From NCBI GenBank assembly GCA_023436605.1, contig JAEZIQ010000165.1, positions 1-13,670 on the forward strand: 13,670 bases of DNA, in the 5' to 3' direction. The stretch is from Actinomycetes bacterium. GTDB taxonomy: Bacteria > Actinomycetota > Thermoleophilia > Solirubrobacterales > 70-9. Shown here piece by piece: positions 1-7,804 of the stretch (the first letter of the stretch is position 1; every line of letters starts with the position of its first letter). The position numbers and the translations under genes were made by a program. The notes beneath the pieces are model-generated. The model saw only the letters and a program-made list of their open reading frames with translations, was not told the origin of the DNA and did no database searches.

Positions 1-2
1 AG

Positions 3-2543
3 CTGACTGTGAAGGTCAAGTCGACCGGCAAGGCGACGGTGAATCTTTCCGCTGTCAGTGGTGGCAAGAAGAACTACTTCAAGACCGCCAAGGTGAATTT
101 CAAGAAGAAGAGCACCAAGACGGTGAACCTCGCCCTGACCAGTGCCGGCAGGACCGCGCTCGGCAAGTGTGGCGCCAAGACCGTGACGGTCAACGCCACC
201 TGGAAGCAGAAGGTCGGCAAGAAGACCAAGAACGCCAAGGCTTCGAAGAAGAAGACCCTGGCCAAGTGGAACGGCAACCCGGACTGCGTCGAATACGTCT
301 CGGTCGACCTCGGTAACGACCCCGAGCACTGCGACTTCCTCGACAATACGGCCTGCCTGCACCCGTGGCCGAACGACTACTACCTGAAGGACGACGCGAC
401 CAGTGCCACCGGCAAGCGCCTCAACCTCGGGCCTGAGTCGACTCCCGCGAACATCGGCGGGACCCACATTTCGGTCACCGACATCAACCGTGGTGACGGC
501 TTCAGTCCGGGCAACCTGATCGTGCTGAAGATCCCGGGTCTCGATACGCCGGCCGCATTCGAGAACAATGACTTCGTCACTCTCGAGGATCTTCACGCCT
601 ACGACGACCCGGCGCAGCGGATCTTGCTGATCGACGCCGAGACCGGCGAGCGCCAGCCGATCTGGGCCGAGCTCGATGCGAACCCGACCTCGACCGACCC
701 GAAGGATGGCAACCCGGGCGGCATCAACACGAACCCCTCGAACACCGAACCGGTCAACATCATCGTGCGTCCGGCCAGGAACCTCGAGTGGGGTCACCGC
801 TACATCGTCGCTTTCCGAGACCTCAAGGACGCCGGGAACAACCCGATCGCCGCTCCGCTCGGTTTCCGGGTCTACCGTGACAACCTCCCGACCAGGCAGT
901 CCGTGGTCGAGGATCGCCGTTCGCACATGAACGGAGTGATCGGTGACCTGGTCAACAAGGCCGGCGTTGATCGTTCCAGCCTCTACATGGCCTGGGACTT
1001 CACCGTGGCCTCGCAGGAGAGCGTGACCGGTCGGGCCCTTCAGGTCCGCGACGACGCGTTCGCCCGCCTTGGCGATAACAACCTGGCCAACCGGGTGATC
1101 GAGGGGGAGAGCCCCGACATCGAGATCACCTACGTCTGTGACCGTTACGAGAACCCGGATGTGAACACTCCGGTTTCCGACGGCTGCAGGAACGGACCCA
1201 ACCCGCCGGCCGGCACCGACCGGCGGCCCAGCGTTCCCGGTTCGAACCTGATCCGCGTGATCGACGGTTACCTGAAGGACGTGCCCTGCTACCTGAACCA
1301 GGACGGCTGCCCGACCGGGTCGCAGTTCAACTTCAAGGCAGACCACACGATCGACTTCAACCCGTCGTTCAAGATGGACGTTCCGTTCCGCTGCTTCATC
1401 CCGACTGCGGTCCAGCCGGGCGGCGAGAACACGCCGGTGACTCCCGGACAGGCCGGGATTTACGGTCACGGCCTGCTCGGCGATCTGAACCAGATCACCT
1501 CGGCCGGCCCGACCAACGTCGGCAACGAGGGCGGCAGTGTCTGGTGTGGCGCCAACTGGGACGGTTTCTCGACCAACGACCTGGGCACCGTCATCCAGGC
1601 GCTGACGAACATGTCCAACTTCCCGAAGATGGCCGACCGCATGGTCCAGGGCTTCGTCAACTTCATGTTGATTCAGCGGGCCATGATCCACCCCGAAGGC
1701 TTCGCCCAGCAGGCTGCCTTCCAGCTGGACCCCGACGGAGCCGGTTCTTCGGATCCGGTCTCCACGATCGATGTATCCGCGGGTGCGAACACCCGTGGCA
1801 TCTACATGGGCATCAGTCAGGGCGGCATCATGGGTGGTGCCCTGATGGCGCTCACGCCTGACTCCGACTACGGCGTGCTGGGCGTGCCGGGTATGAACTA
1901 CTCGACGCTGCTCCGCCGTTCGGTCGACTCGGATCAGTACTTCAAGGCTGACGGTATCGGCCTGTACAAGAACTACCCGGACGAGCATGATCGACCCCTG
2001 CTGCTATCCCTGATCCAGTTGATGTGGGACCGGGGCGAGGCCAACGGTTACGCCAACAACATGACCGTGAACCCGCTCCCGAACACTCCGGAGCACCGGG
2101 TCATGCTGCGCGTCGCCTACGGTGACCATCAGGTGACCAACTACTCGGCCGAGGTCGAGGCCCGCACGATCGGTGCCGGGGTTTACTCGCCGGCCCTGAA
2201 GCCGGGTCGTCACTGGGACGTCGATCCGTTCCTCGGCATGGAGAAGGTGTCCACCTTCCCGAACGTCGGTGACAGCATGCTGGTCTACTACGACAGCGGT
2301 CCCGTCGACTTCGTCGGCAACCGCGGCATCGGCATCGGCAAGCCGCCGATCGAGGAACTGCCGCCGCGGACCGAATGGGGCTACGGCCGTGACTCGCATG
2401 AGGATCCGCGCCGTTCCCAGGACGGAATCGAACACGCGACGACGTTCCTCCAGAACGCCACGATCAACAGCTGCGAGCTGATCACCCCGATTCCCGCCGG
2501 TGACGCCCGCTGCTACGCGAACGGCTATGAGGGAACTCCCTGA
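3..2543 (+). CDS. Secreted alpha/beta-hydrolase-like protein, 5' end missing
   Basis: The frame is open to the left edge and reads through the GTG at 9, so this is probably the C-terminal part of a longer secreted protein. Numbering from GTG 9 gives 844 residues. Residues 1-87 form a lysine-rich, beta-strand-like segment of a kind common in exported Solirubrobacterales proteins. Residues about 118-290 carry a PWPNDYY motif and DGFS (163-166), resembling the N-terminal region of extracellular lipases of the VolA/Pla-1 type. The hydrolase part follows: a GHGLLG loop (486-491) that could form the oxyanion hole, and a nucleophile elbow G-I-S-Q-G with Ser603. D706-H707 in GDHQV could supply the acid. 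The many cysteines suit an exported, disulfide-bonded protein. Substrate is unknown; lipase or esterase is an inference from fold motifs. Two hairpins follow the stop. Confidence 0.72.
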   Translation: MTVKVKSTGKATVNLSAVSGGKKNYFKTAKVNFKKKSTKTVNLALTSAGRTALGKCGAKTVTVNATWKQKVGKKTKNAKASKKKTLAKWNGNPDCVEYVSVDLGNDPEHCDFLDNTACLHPWPNDYYLKDDATSATGKRLNLGPESTPANIGGTHISVTDINRGDGFSPGNLIVLKIPGLDTPAAFENNDFVTLEDLHAYDDPAQRILLIDAETGERQPIWAELDANPTSTDPKDGNPGGINTNPSNTEPVNIIVRPARNLEWGHRYIVAFRDLKDAGNNPIAAPLGFRVYRDNLPTRQSVVEDRRSHMNGVIGDLVNKAGVDRSSLYMAWDFTVASQESVTGRALQVRDDAFARLGDNNLANRVIEGESPDIEITYVCDRYENPDVNTPVSDGCRNGPNPPAGTDRRPSVPGSNLIRVIDGYLKDVPCYLNQDGCPTGSQFNFKADHTIDFNPSFKMDVPFRCFIPTAVQPGGENTPVTPGQAGIYGHGLLGDLNQITSAGPTNVGNEGGSVWCGANWDGFSTNDLGTVIQALTNMSNFPKMADRMVQGFVNFMLIQRAMIHPEGFAQQAAFQLDPDGAGSSDPVSTIDVSAGANTRGIYMGISQGGIMGGALMALTPDSDYGVLGVPGMNYSTLLRRSVDSDQYFKADGIGLYKNYPDEHDRPLLLSLIQLMWDRGEANGYANNMTVNPLPNTPEHRVMLRVAYGDHQVTNYSAEVEARTIGAGVYSPALKPGRHWDVDPFLGMEKVSTFPNVGDSMLVYYDSGPVDFVGNRGIGIGKPPIEELPPRTEWGYGRDSHEDPRRSQDGIEHATTFLQNATINSCELITPIPAGDARCYANGYEGTP

Positions 2544-2559
2544 CGTTCGCTGAGTGACA

Positions 2560-2580
2560 CCACCGGCCCGGAGCCGGTGG
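2560..2580 (+). terminator. Hairpin after the hydrolase gene
   Basis: An 8-bp perfect stem (ccaccggc / gccggtgg) with the loop ccgga starts 17 nt after the stop codon. The sequence after it (cctgattcctt) has no real T-run, so it may act as a weak terminator or as an mRNA 3'-end stabiliser. Confidence 0.55.
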
Positions 2581-2590
2581 CCTGATTCCT

Positions 2591-2641
2591 TCCGGGGGCG
2601 ATCCGGTGCGTCTTGGCACCGCATCGCCCCCGGATTGTTTT
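2591..2641 (+). terminator. Strong rho-independent terminator
   Basis: The 12-nt arms tccgggggcgat (2591-2602) and atcgcccccgga (2623-2634) pair perfectly. After a one-base mismatch a 6-bp upper stem (cggtgc / gcaccg) and the loop gtcttg continue the structure. The tail ttgtttt (2635-2641) follows at once. It closes the hydrolase transcript and insulates the regulator downstream. Confidence 0.85.
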
Positions 2642-2665
2642 CCGGGGGAAGAAAAGCCGGGATTT

Positions 2666-2687
2666 ACAAGTCAGTTGACTGACTTGT
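2666..2687 (+). promoter_or_regulatory. Palindromic operator, probable TetR-family site
   Basis: The 10-nt arms acaagtcagt (2666-2675) and actgacttgt (2678-2687) are exact reverse complements around a central TG. The site lies just upstream of the -10 box and 14 nt before the ATG of the TetR-family gene, where repressor binding would block polymerase. Autorepression of the regulator and the coupled P450 is inferred from position and symmetry. Confidence 0.75.
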
Positions 2688-2689
2688 TG

Positions 2690-2695
2690 TATATT
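2690..2695 (+). promoter_or_regulatory. -10 box for the tetR-P450 unit, probably leaderless
   Basis: TATATT lies 6 nt before the ATG at 2702, so the predicted transcription start falls on the start codon itself. There is no Shine-Dalgarno sequence before this ATG. No good -35 hexamer is seen at 16-18 bp; the operator palindrome occupies that place. Confidence 0.5.
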
Positions 2696-2701
2696 CGCGG
2701 C

Positions 2702-3331
2702 ATGAGCGAGGATCGGCAACCGCCGGAGGAGCGTCGCCAGCAGAAGGACCGCACCGCGGCGACCAGGGCGGCGGTTCTCGAAGCGACCGTCGAGTTGCTG
2801 GTCGAACGGGGCTACGCCGGCACTTCGACCCGGCTCGCGGCGGAGAAGGCCGGAGTCTCGCTGGGAGCTCTGCAACACCATTTCCGGACCAAGGCAGAAC
2901 TGACCGTGGAAGCGATGCGGTTCGTCACCGGCCGGCTTGCCGATGAGTTCGTTTCGGCGATCCCCCGGGACGGTGACGAGATCGATCGGATCAAGGTGGC
3001 TCTCGACCGGCTCTTCGTCGTCTTTCGAGGCCCGACCTTCGCGGCGGCCCTCGAGCTTCACCTCGCGGCCAGGACCGACGTCACTCTGCGAGAACCGCTG
3101 AGCCAGCTTCACTTCGATGACCAGGCCCGGATCCGCGAAAGCGCAATTGCCCTGATGCCCGGAATAGAGGAGTACCCCGGCTTCGACGCCTGGCTGCTGA
3201 TGTCGATCTCGGCGATCCGGGGGATGGCGGTCGCGGTGATGGGCGTGGAAGACGTGGACGACGAGTGGCAGCTGCTCAGGGACCAGCTACTCGAATCGGC
3301 AACCGAGCTATTGAGGCAGGAGTCAGCATGA
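2702..3331 (+). CDS. TetR/AcrR-family transcriptional regulator
   Basis: This is a 209-residue protein of normal family length. An N-terminal helix-turn-helix domain spans about residues 17-66 (TRAAVLEATVELLVERGY, then TSTRLAAEKAGVSLGALQHHF), ending in the usual LxxHF motif. A variable all-helical ligand domain follows. The frame is open upstream to 2606, but that would run through the terminator and operator, so the ATG at 2702 is chosen; it fits a leaderless transcript from TATATT 2690-2695. The stop overlaps the P450 start (ATGA), so the two genes are translationally coupled. A palindrome just upstream suggests autorepression relieved by a ligand, perhaps the P450 substrate. The ligand cannot be read from the sequence. 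Confidence 0.92.
   Translation: MSEDRQPPEERRQQKDRTAATRAAVLEATVELLVERGYAGTSTRLAAEKAGVSLGALQHHFRTKAELTVEAMRFVTGRLADEFVSAIPRDGDEIDRIKVALDRLFVVFRGPTFAAALELHLAARTDVTLREPLSQLHFDDQARIRESAIALMPGIEEYPGFDAWLLMSISAIRGMAVAVMGVEDVDDEWQLLRDQLLESATELLRQESA
3318..3322 (+). promoter_or_regulatory. Ribosome binding site of the P450
   Basis: AGGAG lies 5 nt before the ATG at 3328, inside the last codons of the TetR gene. It fixes the P450 start at the ATGA overlap rather than at the in-frame codons upstream. Confidence 0.75.
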
Positions 3332-4785
3332 CCAATCAGACCAGCGTTTCCGAGAAACCGCTTCCGCCCGGACCGAAGGGCATCGACTCGGCGAAGTTCC
3401 TGCTCCGTTCATCCCGGGATTTCAAGCAGCCGATGATGGACATGGCGATCGAGTACGGCGAAGTCGCCCACGTCCGTAACCGGGGACGCGATTTCGTCGT
3501 GGTCAGTGGGCACGAGGCAGCCCGGCATGTCCTGATCACCAACCAGGACAACTACCGCAAGGGACTCGAGTACGAACTGCTGCGGATCGTGCTCGGCGAA
3601 GGACTGCTGACCAGCGAAGGGGAGACGTGGCGCAAGCAGCGGCGTCTGGTCCAACCGATGTTCGCCAAGCGCTACCTGAAGAACTTCACCGCCCACATGA
3701 CCCGGGCCACGGCCGAAGCGCTCGACGGAGAGCCCTTTGCCGACCTGCCCGACGGCGAAGTGATCGACATCTCCGAAGCGATGATGGCCCTCACCCTCGA
3801 CATCGTCGGCCGGGCCCTGTTCGGGGCCGACCTCAGCGGTGCGACCGCCCGCAAGGTCGGACCGGCGATGAACGACGTGCTCAGCCTGGGCACGAAGATG
3901 ACCCGCCGACTGCCGACCTTCGTCCTCGCCAACCTGCCGGGAATGGACCTCGAGAAGGCGATCAGCGTCAACCCGGAAGGCCGCCGCTTCCAGCGTGCCC
4001 TGGCAGACCTCAAGGAAGTGATCGACGACCTGCTGGAAGAACGAAGCCGGCAGAGCGACACCGGTGATGACCTGGTCGGCCTGATGCTTTCCGCCCGGGA
4101 CGAGGAAACCGGCGAGACGATGAGCCGCGAGCAGATCGGCGACGAGCTGATGACTTTCATGCTGGCCGGCCACGAGACGACCTCGAACGCGCTCGCCTGG
4201 ACCTGGCGGCACCTTTCACTCAACCCGGGTGCCCGTGAGCGGCTCTTCGAAGAAGTCGACACCGAACTTGGCGACCGCATCCCCGACATGGATGACATGG
4301 ACCGCCTTCTCTGGACAAGGGCCTGTGTCGAAGAAGCGATGCGGATCGACTCTCCGGTCTGGACCGTCGGCCGGCAGGCCCTCGAAGAAGACGAGATCCT
4401 CGGCTACCGGATCCCCAGGAATGCAAGCGTCATGGTCCTGATCGCGATGGTCCACCGTGACCCGGAGATCTGGCCGAACCCGGAGGGATACGATCCGAAC
4501 CGGTTCCTGCCGGAAAACGTAAAGGGAAGGCCACGGCACGCCTACATGCCGTTCGGCGCGGGCCGCCGGGTCTGCGTGGGTTCGACATTCGCGACGGTGG
4601 AAGCGACTTTGCTGGCCGCGATGATGAGCCGCCGGCTCCGCTTCGACCTGCCGCGGGGAACCAATGTCGAAGCCGAAGCGGTGATCACGCTCCGGCCGAA
4701 GCACGGCCTGCCGATGCACGTCTTTCACCGGCAGCCCGATCCGGTCCCGGAAGAGGCTCCGAAACCGGATCTGGCTGCGGTCTGA
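3328..4785 (+). CDS. Cytochrome P450 monooxygenase
   Basis: The 485-residue haem monooxygenase has every hallmark motif: a proline-rich PLPPGPKG hinge near the N-terminus (11-18), WRKQR in the C helix (101-105), the oxygen-activating I-helix motif AGHETT (280-285), the K-helix ExxR (E336-R339), an NRF element (391-393) and the haem loop FGAGRRVCVG (409-418) with Cys416 as thiolate ligand. No transmembrane anchor or fused reductase is present, so it is probably soluble and needs separate redox partners; none lies nearby. The PPGP hinge and AGHETT resemble the fatty-acid and terpenoid hydroxylase-like bacterial P450s (CYP102/CYP110-like clans) more than typical actinobacterial CYP105s, though subfamily and substrate are inference. 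It is co-transcribed with the upstream TetR gene. Its stop is 12 nt from that of the opposing MMPL gene. Confidence 0.95.
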   Translation: MTNQTSVSEKPLPPGPKGIDSAKFLLRSSRDFKQPMMDMAIEYGEVAHVRNRGRDFVVVSGHEAARHVLITNQDNYRKGLEYELLRIVLGEGLLTSEGETWRKQRRLVQPMFAKRYLKNFTAHMTRATAEALDGEPFADLPDGEVIDISEAMMALTLDIVGRALFGADLSGATARKVGPAMNDVLSLGTKMTRRLPTFVLANLPGMDLEKAISVNPEGRRFQRALADLKEVIDDLLEERSRQSDTGDDLVGLMLSARDEETGETMSREQIGDELMTFMLAGHETTSNALAWTWRHLSLNPGARERLFEEVDTELGDRIPDMDDMDRLLWTRACVEEAMRIDSPVWTVGRQALEEDEILGYRIPRNASVMVLIAMVHRDPEIWPNPEGYDPNRFLPENVKGRPRHAYMPFGAGRRVCVGSTFATVEATLLAAMMSRRLRFDLPRGTNVEAEAVITLRPKHGLPMHVFHRQPDPVPEEAPKPDLAAV

Positions 4786-4797
4786 CCGCTTGAGGGT

Positions 4798-7008
4798 CTA
4801 GGCCTTTTCGAGAGTCGGGTCTTCGGCCAGTTCCGGCGCGAGCGGCTCGCCCTTCGGATCCTTGTTGGCCACCAAATGGCCTTCGAGCGAGACGTTCGGC
4901 AGGATCTTGTCGAGCCAGCCCGGCAGCCACCAGGCCTTGTCCCCCAGCAGGGTGACCACCGCGGGTGCGATCACGAGGCGCACGATCAACACGTCGATCA
5001 GGATCGCCAGTCCGAGCCCGAGGCCCATCATCTTGGCCGTCACATCCGACTGGGTGACGAAGGCCAGAAAGACGGAGGCCATGATCAGTCCGGCGAAGAG
5101 GATCACCTTGCCGATGCGGGCCATTCCGTGGATGACGCTTTCTCGCGGGCTGTCGCCTTCGTTGTAGGCCTCGTGAACGCGGGAGAGCAGGAAGACGTTG
5201 TAGTCCATCGAGAGTCCGAAGAGGATCGCGAAGATCATCACGGGGATGAACGACATGATCGGCACGCCGCTGTCGACCCCGATCAGGCTGGCCCCGATCC
5301 CCTTCTGGAACACGGCGACGACCACGCCGTACGCCGCCCCGACCGAGAGCAGGTTGAAGACCGCCGACACGAGCGGGACCCAGAGTGAACGGAAGGCCGC
5401 CATCAGCAGCAGCACCGAGAGACCGATCACGACCGCGATGAACACGGGCAGTCGTTCCGAGACCTTGTCGGAGAAGTCCTCGAAGCTGGCTGTGTTGCCA
5501 CCGACGTAGGCGCGAAGGTCGGTTCCCTTGGTCGCTTCGGGCAACACGTCTGCGCGGAGCTTTTCGAGCAGGTCGCTGGTCGCGGCGTCCTGCGGAGAGG
5601 TGGTCGGGATCAGGAAGATCGTCGCCATCTCGTTGTCTTCGCTGGGCGCAGCGGGGGAGACATCGGCAACACCGTCAACCTTGCGCAGGTCCTGGGTGAC
5701 CCGATCGAGTTCGGTTTCGCTCTGCTTGGCACCGTTCGGCGTGTCGACGGCGATGAAGAAGGGTCCGTTGACTCCCTTGCCGAAGCCTTCGCTGATCAGA
5801 TCGTAGGCGACGCGCTGGGTCTTTCCTTCGGGCTGATTTCCATCGTCGGGCGAGCCGAGGCGCATGTCCATCAACGGTGAAGCGAAGATCAGGAGCAGGA
5901 CCGCGCCGGCGGCGATCGCCAGCCACGGCCGGGCCGTGATCCGCTCGCCCCAGGCGCCGAAGCGCTTCGAGGGAAGCACGTGGCTGAGCTTCTTCGGCTT
6001 CAGCCAGCGCTGAAGCGCACCGATCATGATCGGAATCACCGTCAGGGCTGAAACCACGACCGCCGCCACACCGATCGCGGCGCCAATTCCCATCTTGCCG
6101 ATCAGCGGGATGCCGATGACGAGCAGGCCGGCGATTGCGACCATCACGATCAGGCCGGCGGCGAGTACGGCTGAACCCGAGGTGGCAGCTGACTTGGCCG
6201 AGGCGTCGCGAACCGAGTCGCCAGCCGCAGACTGTTCCCGGAACCTTCCCAGGATCAGCAGCGAATAGTCGATCCCCGCACCAAGACCGAGCATCATCGC
6301 GATCGTCGATGCGAACTCGGGCAAGCCGAGCGGCGAAGCGAGGATGACGAGAAGCATCTGGCCGACCATCACGCCGAGCAGGGCACCGACCAGGGTGGCG
6401 ATCATCGCGGCAATCGAACGGAACAGCAGCGAGAGCAGCACGATCGCGATCAGGACGCCGATCAGCTCGCCGACCGGAGCCTCCTGCTGCTGGCCGGCAT
6501 CGATGACGATGCCCCGCATCGCGACTTCAACCCCGTCCTCCTTGACCGGATCGGTCGCGTCCTCAAGAAGCTTGAGCTGCTTCTTGCTGACGTCTCCGAA
6601 CTCGAGGTCGTAGCGGACATCGACGTAGGCGATCTGCCCGTCCTCGGATACCGCCCCGGAACCCTCCCCAAACGGATTGCTCACGCCGTTCTCATAGACG
6701 TCCGGCTGCTTCTTGATCTCGTCGATCGCGGTGAGGATCGCCTGCTTGCGCTGTGGCTCGGTGAGCTTGCCTTCGGTGGTGTGGAAGACGATTGTCGAGT
6801 CCACACCGGCCAGGGCCGGACTGTGCTCGGAGAAGAGGTCGTAGGCCTCCTGGCTCTCGGTGCCGGGAACGTCGAAGTCCTCGGGTGGCGGATCGCCGGC
6901 ATTGCCGGAAAGAGCGCCGATCGCGAAAACGGCTATCAGGGCGATGATCAGCGCGCGCAGCCAGTGGCCGGTGATCGAGCGTGCAAGTCGGGCAAGGAGG
7001 TCGGACAT
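4798..7008 (-). CDS. MMPL-family RND transporter
   Basis: The 736-residue protein has the duplicated RND layout: TM1 (about 17-35), a large extracytoplasmic loop (36-178), a five-helix bundle (about 180-335), a second TM/loop half (361-380, then loop to 518) and a final helical bundle (520-690). Each half carries the paired Asp-Tyr used in MmpL proton relay: D247-Y248 in GAGIDYS and D602-Y603 in LSMDYNVF. This supports proton-driven export, typically of lipids, siderophores or hydrophobic toxins; the cargo is unknown. The ATG at 7008 with GGAG just upstream is preferred to the TTG at 7089, whose extension is not hydrophobic and would cover the promoter. A TetR gene diverges from it, probably its repressor. 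A short soluble tail follows the last helix. Confidence 0.92.
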   Translation of the reverse strand: MSDLLARLARSITGHWLRALIIALIAVFAIGALSGNAGDPPPEDFDVPGTESQEAYDLFSEHSPALAGVDSTIVFHTTEGKLTEPQRKQAILTAIDEIKKQPDVYENGVSNPFGEGSGAVSEDGQIAYVDVRYDLEFGDVSKKQLKLLEDATDPVKEDGVEVAMRGIVIDAGQQQEAPVGELIGVLIAIVLLSLLFRSIAAMIATLVGALLGVMVGQMLLVILASPLGLPEFASTIAMMLGLGAGIDYSLLILGRFREQSAAGDSVRDASAKSAATSGSAVLAAGLIVMVAIAGLLVIGIPLIGKMGIGAAIGVAAVVVSALTVIPIMIGALQRWLKPKKLSHVLPSKRFGAWGERITARPWLAIAAGAVLLLIFASPLMDMRLGSPDDGNQPEGKTQRVAYDLISEGFGKGVNGPFFIAVDTPNGAKQSETELDRVTQDLRKVDGVADVSPAAPSEDNEMATIFLIPTTSPQDAATSDLLEKLRADVLPEATKGTDLRAYVGGNTASFEDFSDKVSERLPVFIAVVIGLSVLLLMAAFRSLWVPLVSAVFNLLSVGAAYGVVVAVFQKGIGASLIGVDSGVPIMSFIPVMIFAILFGLSMDYNVFLLSRVHEAYNEGDSPRESVIHGMARIGKVILFAGLIMASVFLAFVTQSDVTAKMMGLGLGLAILIDVLIVRLVIAPAVVTLLGDKAWWLPGWLDKILPNVSLEGHLVANKDPKGEPLAPELAEDPTLEKA

Positions 7009-7012
7009 GGTT

Positions 7013-7016
7013 CTCC
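7013..7016 (-). promoter_or_regulatory. Ribosome binding site of the MMPL gene
   Basis: On the minus strand GGAG is followed by AACC and the ATG at 7008. This decides the start in favour of 7008 over the upstream TTG at 7089. Confidence 0.65.
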
Positions 7017-7045
7017 AGGTTGAGGGGGAAGGAGGGAAGACGGGC

Positions 7046-7098
7046 AAATTACCACAATGACTGCAAAACTGCAGCCGCTGCAAATTCAATGGTAATCT
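7046..7098. promoter_or_regulatory. Divergent promoter/operator between MMPL and tetR
   Basis: The palindrome ctgcag (7069-7074) lies between two -10 boxes facing outward: TAATTT on the minus strand (7046-7051, 17-bp spacer) and TAATCT on the plus strand (7093-7098, 18-bp spacer). An outer inverted repeat attacca (7048-7054) / tggtaat (7090-7096) overlaps both boxes. Inner repeats are ctgca/tgcag (7061-7074) and tgcagc-c-gctgca (7070-7082). The direct repeat ctgcaaa occurs at 7061 and 7078. The plus promoter would start on the GTG at 7105 (leaderless); the minus one gives a leader of about 30 nt. The likely regulator is the adjacent TetR protein. The -35 match is weak, so the promoters are tentative. 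Confidence 0.55.
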
Positions 7099-7104
7099 GG
7101 GGGA

Positions 7105-7737
7105 GTGTTCACAGTAGCCGCCAACACCCTTCGTGAGCGAAAGAAGGCGAAGACCCGCGAAAAGATCGTTTCGGTCGCTCTGCGCCTGTTCGCCGATGAC
7201 GGGTACGGAAACACGACCATCGCGAGGATCGCGGAAGAAGCCGAGGTTTCACCCCGGACCGTCGCCACCTACTTCCCGGCCAAGGAAGACATCGTCTTCC
7301 ACCTCAGCGACATGACCAAGCAGAGGCTGGTCCTGGCGATCGAGGAACGTCCGGACGGCGTCGACACCATGACTGCGCTTCGTGAGTGGCTGCTTGAAGA
7401 GCGGGAGCTTTTTCAGGAACACCACGAGCTGATGAGCTGTCAGCAGAAGGTGATCGACAACGAGGAGGCGCTGCGGGCGCACGAGCAGGCGATCATGCGC
7501 GACTTCGAACTGGTGCTCGCGGAGGGTCTTGCGGTCGACCTGGGGGTGAAGCCCACTGATCTCGAGGCTCGCCTGGCTGCCGCAGCCGCGATGGCCGTGT
7601 TCGATCTGCTCGGGGACGAGCGCAAGGACCGGGCCCAGGGTGAGCTGCCTCCGCTCGACGAGCAACTAGAAAAGCTTGACCAGGCTCTCACCTTCATCAC
7701 CGGCGGCGTCGCCGCCCTTCGTGAAGCCCGGACTTGA
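7105..7737 (+). CDS. TetR-family regulator, divergent from the MMPL gene
   Basis: The 210-residue protein has a basic N-terminus and a TetR helix-turn-helix at about residues 17-65 (KTREKIVSVALRLFADDGY, then TTIARIAEEAEVSPRTVATYF with the usual F-x-x-K-E-D continuation). A helical ligand-binding domain fills the rest. The GTG start at 7105 lacks a correctly spaced ribosome binding site but sits 6 nt after TAATCT, which fits a leaderless mRNA. Divergence from an RND-type transporter with shared inverted repeats is the classic arrangement of a local repressor such as AcrR, so it probably controls the MMPL gene and itself. The inducer cannot be inferred. A GC-rich hairpin follows the stop. Confidence 0.92.
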   Translation: MFTVAANTLRERKKAKTREKIVSVALRLFADDGYGNTTIARIAEEAEVSPRTVATYFPAKEDIVFHLSDMTKQRLVLAIEERPDGVDTMTALREWLLEERELFQEHHELMSCQQKVIDNEEALRAHEQAIMRDFELVLAEGLAVDLGVKPTDLEARLAAAAAMAVFDLLGDERKDRAQGELPPLDEQLEKLDQALTFITGGVAALREART

Positions 7738-7748
7738 CCGTTAACTGG

Positions 7749-7776
7749 AACCGCCCCGGTGCGGGCCGGGGCGGTT
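7749..7776. terminator. Bidirectional terminator-like hairpin
   Basis: The 11-bp perfect stem aaccgccccgg (7749-7759) / ccggggcggtt (7766-7776) has the loop tgcggg. It lies between the convergent tetR and NlpC/P60 genes and could serve both. There is no clear T-run on either side, as often in GC-rich actinobacteria. Confidence 0.65.
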
Positions 7777-7804
7777 CGTGTGCCTCATGGGAGGGAGGTC
7801 TTGG

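Noticed and set aside
2004..2624. 206-residue minus-strand open frame opposite the hydrolase 3' end
   Set aside because: It runs through the terminator region and has no recognisable motif, while the plus frame continues a coherent protein.
2606..2701. Longer TetR start at 2606, adding 32 residues
   Set aside because: It would lie inside the terminator hairpin and read through the operator and -10 box; the added residues do not resemble a TetR N-terminus.
4777..4789. Terminator between the P450 and MMPL genes (gcggt-ctg-accgc)
   Set aside because: Only a 5-bp stem with a 3-nt loop inside the P450 stop and no T-run; too weak to call.
4876..5388. Long plus-strand open frames opposite the MMPL gene
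   Set aside because: They are antisense shadows of a clear membrane transporter, rich in His, Asp and Arg, with no recognisable domain.
7009..7089. TTG 7089 start for the MMPL gene, adding 27 residues
   Set aside because: The extension covers the divergent promoter, lacks a membrane segment, and ATG 7008 has GGAG directly upstream.
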